A program made the translations under genes and the position numbers. A stretch of 64,000 nt of DNA. Origin: Mycobacterium sp. D16Q14 (GTDB lineage: Bacteria; Actinomycetota; Actinomycetes; Mycobacteriales; Mycobacteriaceae). Shown here piece after piece: positions 62,718 to 64,000 of the stretch (positions within the stretch are counted from its first letter, which is position 1; every line of letters begins with the position of its first letter). The DNA is taken from the NCBI GenBank assembly GCA_002013415.1, contig MAEX01000008.1, positions 124,001-188,000 on the forward strand. Reading direction: 5' to 3'. The notes beneath the pieces were generated by a model. The model was not told the origin of the DNA. It searched no databases and worked only from the letters and a program-made list of their open reading frames with translations.

Positions 62718-63260
62718 TCAGCGCAGGCGTGCCCGCGCCCGTTGGGCCAATACGACGACCGAGTGGTCTTCATCCGGAATCTGGTCGATGGGCCACCAGC
62801 GCAGGTCGAGTGATTCGTCACTGACGGTGATCTGTGCGCCTTCGGGTGCATGCGCCAAGAACTGAAGGTCGAGATGGCGCGTCGGCACACCCAGCGAGCA
62901 CGTGATCGGATGTACGTGTATTCCAAGAAGATTCGGTGCCAGAGTGAGATTCGCGATCCCGGACTCCTCGGTGGCCTCGCGCAGGGCGGCGTCCCGGATC
63001 GTGGAGTCTTCCTCTTCGCAGTGGCCGCCCAGCTGCAGCCACTTACCGACGCGAGGATGCAGGGTCAGGAGCGCCTGCGATCCGTCGTGATTGACCACCA
63101 GCGCCGAGGCGGTGATATGGCCGGCGGCACTGCGGCGGCGGCAGGCGTCCGGGTTGGCGTCGAGGAACGCCAGCACGGAATGCCGGAGGCTGTCCTGCTC
63201 CGCATCGGGCGCCTCCCACAAGGAGAGCAGCTCGACGGCAGACTCGCGCAGTCCGGTCAC
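62718..63260 (-). CDS. NUDIX hydrolase
   Basis: This 180-residue protein has the Nudix box in [25 protein letters not shown] (G-x5-E-x7-REATEES-x-I, a full REx2EExGU-type motif). [32 protein letters not shown] precedes it. It hydrolyses a nucleoside diphosphate-linked compound; the substrate is unknown. The GTG at 63260 overlaps the stop of fbiB by 4 bases, so it is coupled with coenzyme F420 synthesis, but a role there is not established. A longer open frame into fbiB is rejected. Confidence 0.88.
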   Translation of the reverse strand: MTGLRESAVELLSLWEAPDAEQDSLRHSVLAFLDANPDACRRRSAAGHITASALVVNHDGSQALLTLHPRVGKWLQLGGHCEEEDSTIRDAALREATEESGIANLTLAPNLLGIHVHPITCSLGVPTRHLDLQFLAHAPEGAQITVSDESLDLRWWPIDQIPDEDHSVVVLAQRARARLR

Positions 63261-64000
63261 AGCTCCACCAGCATCTGGCCGGCCGGCAGGGGAGTGCGTG
63301 GTGTCAATCCCTCGTCGGGGTAACCGTGGGGATACCCAATAGCGATGGCGCCCATCGGTTCCCATGAGGTGTCCAAGACGAGCTGCCTGCGTACTACGTC
63401 TCCCGCGAAGATGGTGGACCCGATCCAGCAGCTCCCCACGCCCCGGGCGGCCAATGCCACCAGGAGTGCCTGCACCGCGGCACCGACCGCAACGGTGAAC
63501 ATGGTGCGTTCCGCCGCATTCCTGCGCTCGTCGGGATAGTCATGTGCACCGTCGGGTACCAGGAATGGAATCACGACCTGCGGCGCGTCATAGAGGATCT
63601 GTCCGCGTGCCACCCGCTTCTCCACGGACTCGGGGGTGCGGCCGTCCCCACTCAGGTCGACGGCCCACGCATCCTTCATGGCGTCCAGCAGTGCACGTCG
63701 TTTCGCCGGATCCCGCACCCACACGAATCGCACCGGGTGGGTGTGATGCGGCGCAGGCGCAGTTAGTGCTTCGCCGATGGCCTCGCGTAGCAGGTCGGGA
63801 TCGACCGCGATGTCGGCGAATTGCCGGATGGAGCGGCGCACCAGCACCGCATCGCGGCGTCCCTGCTCCAAGGCCTCTGCGGTGCCGAGCCAGAACAGGT
63901 CGTCCGGGCCCGAGCGCCGGAGATCGCGGGCTGCGCTGCCGTCATCGGACACCGACAGGCCGCGCACCACCGCGACGGGCACGTCGGTGAGCTTGCCCTT
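63257..64000 (-). CDS. fbiB: coenzyme F420:L-glutamate ligase, C-terminal part (FbiB, partial)
   Basis: This is the 3' part of fbiB; the gene continues past the window edge. The translation reaches the edge with [27 protein letters not shown], then the nitroreductase-like FMN domain: [41 protein letters not shown] and [31 protein letters not shown]. This domain reduces dehydro-F420-0 to F420-0. The missing N-terminal CofE-like domain adds glutamates. The NUDIX gene follows with a 4-base overlap. Confidence 0.93.
   Translation of the reverse strand, partial: KGKLTDVPVAVVRGLSVSDDGSAARDLRRSGPDDLFWLGTAEALEQGRRDAVLVRRSIRQFADIAVDPDLLREAIGEALTAPAPHHTHPVRFVWVRDPAKRRALLDAMKDAWAVDLSGDGRTPESVEKRVARGQILYDAPQVVIPFLVPDGAHDYPDERRNAAERTMFTVAVGAAVQALLVALAARGVGSCWIGSTIFAGDVVRRQLVLDTSWEPMGAIAIGYPHGYPDEGLTPRTPLPAGQMLVEL

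Overview
This is a high-GC, densely coded chromosomal segment of a rapidly growing mycobacterium, most likely the Mycobacteroides abscessus/chelonae group. Gene order follows the M. tuberculosis block Rv3262 to Rv3309 with several replacements. The evidence is syntenic marker sets: upp-pmmB-deoD-amiB1-amiA1-Rv3304-lpdA-glpD2, lhr-TetR-pcd-lrpA-lat, accA3-Rv3284-sseA, maf-accE5-accD5-birA-Rv3278c-Rv3277-purK-purE-fadE25, Rv3268-lcp1-rmlD-wbbL-manB and fbiB. I saw no rRNA, tRNA, CRISPR array or intact insertion sequence.

1-4.8 kb: a GAF/PAS-like regulator, an FkbM methyltransferase, and a compact minus-strand set linked to type VII secretion: an EspC-like protein, an NlpC/P60 hydrolase, a small unknown protein and a YbaB/EspL-like protein. 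No ESX core gene is nearby. 4.8-15.1 kb: nucleobase salvage and sugar-phosphate metabolism (upp, pmmB, deoD), two M20 amidohydrolases, a gamma-glutamylcyclotransferase-like protein, a flavoprotein disulfide reductase (lpdA), glycerol-3-phosphate dehydrogenase and a pseudouridine synthase. 15.1-21.3 kb: a small operon whose last gene has a nonsense codon, then the DNA-repair helicase lhr.

21.3-28.4 kb: a TetR regulator, an unusual zinc-ribbon SDR protein and a complete-looking lysine degradation set (lat, pcd, a 2-oxoadipate dioxygenase/decarboxylase) with its Lrp regulator. 28.4-32.7 kb: an FMN reductase, a hypothetical protein, and accA3 with a SufE-like protein and sseA. 32.7-45.5 kb lies between sseA and maf, which are adjacent in M. 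tuberculosis. It holds a membrane protein, a decayed imine-reductase-like gene, a secretory-type lipase, a DUF222/13E12-like remnant, an LLM oxidoreductase, an operon resembling the LvaB/LvaA/LvaC hydroxyacyl-CoA module followed by gluconokinase and gluconate permease, and a methyltransferase/dienelactone hydrolase pair divergent from a TetR gene.

45.5-57.4 kb: a Maf pyrophosphatase with a long extra C-terminal domain, the AccD5/AccE5 carboxylase subunits, an inserted acyl-CoA synthetase plus KshA-like oxygenase pair, biotin ligase, membrane proteins, purK/purE and fadE25. AccA3, AccD5, AccE5 and BirA together make and biotinylate the acyl-CoA carboxylase that feeds lipid synthesis. 57.4-64 kb: TIGR03089, the LCP ligase Lcp1, RmlD, WbbL and the mannose-1-phosphate guanylyltransferase (arabinogalactan linker and mannan precursors), then a NUDIX protein and the 3' part of fbiB (coenzyme F420).
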